The notes under the pieces: generated by a model
The model's input: only the letters and a program-made list of their open reading frames with translations
The model's database searches: none
What the model was told of the DNA's origin: nothing
Shown: positions 6,101 to 6,141 of the stretch, piece by piece
Numbering within the stretch: position 1 is the stretch's first letter
Layout: every line of letters begins with the position of its first letter
Position numbers and translations under genes: made by a program
Assembly (NCBI GenBank): GCA_900554705.1
Contig: USIH01000128.1
Coordinates: 1 to 6,141, forward strand
Direction: 5' to 3'
Length of the DNA: 6,141 nucleotides
Source of the DNA: an uncultured Eubacteriales bacterium
GTDB taxonomy: Bacteria; Bacillota; Clostridia; Oscillospirales; Oscillospiraceae

Positions 6101-6141
6101 GCAGACTGCCAAAAAGGTTCGGAAGACGAGCAACTCACGCC

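Noticed and set aside
5644..6138. Minus-strand frame near the right edge, possibly a convergent gene
   Set aside because: It mostly overlaps the radical SAM gene, reads through both hairpins and is Ser/Arg/Pro-rich without any known motif.

Overview
The window is about 60% G+C, with compact genes, strong AGGAGG-type ribosome binding sites and typical low-GC-Gram-positive gene families (RNase J, GdpP) written in GC-rich codons. This fits a gut-type member of Clostridia, probably Oscillospiraceae/Ruminococcaceae or a relative. That placement is inference from protein style and composition, not from a marker gene.

Layout: two divergent blocks flank a 228-bp promoter region (1743-1970). The right block is a tight plus-strand operon. 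It holds RNase J (1971-3626, TTG start), dUTPase dut (3631-4071, 4 nt after RNase J) and a YgiQ-family radical SAM protein (4071-6023, overlapping dut by one base). It is followed by two strong hairpins (6024-6066 and 6069-6100). All three genes look full length, with their diagnostic motifs intact.

The left block runs on the minus strand and is abnormal. The reading frame at 1742-438 begins as GdpP (cyclic-di-AMP phosphodiesterase: two membrane helices, PAS, degenerate GGDEF, first DHH motif). Near residue 381-388 it turns without a frame break into the C-terminal half of the nucleoid-associated protein YbaB/EbfC. Fifteen bases later a second frame (422 to the left edge) starts as RecR (helix-hairpin-helix only). 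Near residue 42-44 it turns, again in frame, into a piece of a multi-spanning membrane protein resembling the YkvI family. A roughly 290-bp ybaB'-recR' fragment, which keeps the normal ybaB-recR gene junction, is therefore sandwiched between two unrelated truncated genes.

The double in-frame chimera is the main anomaly of the window. The cautious reading is an assembly or library chimera at a contig end. The alternative is a real double deletion or rearrangement that would remove GdpP and RecR activity at this locus. Outside this anomaly the window is ordinary housekeeping DNA: RNA decay and maturation (RNase J), nucleotide-pool sanitation (dUTPase), a radical SAM enzyme of unsettled role, and second-messenger turnover (GdpP). 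No CRISPR array, tRNA, rRNA or insertion sequence was seen.
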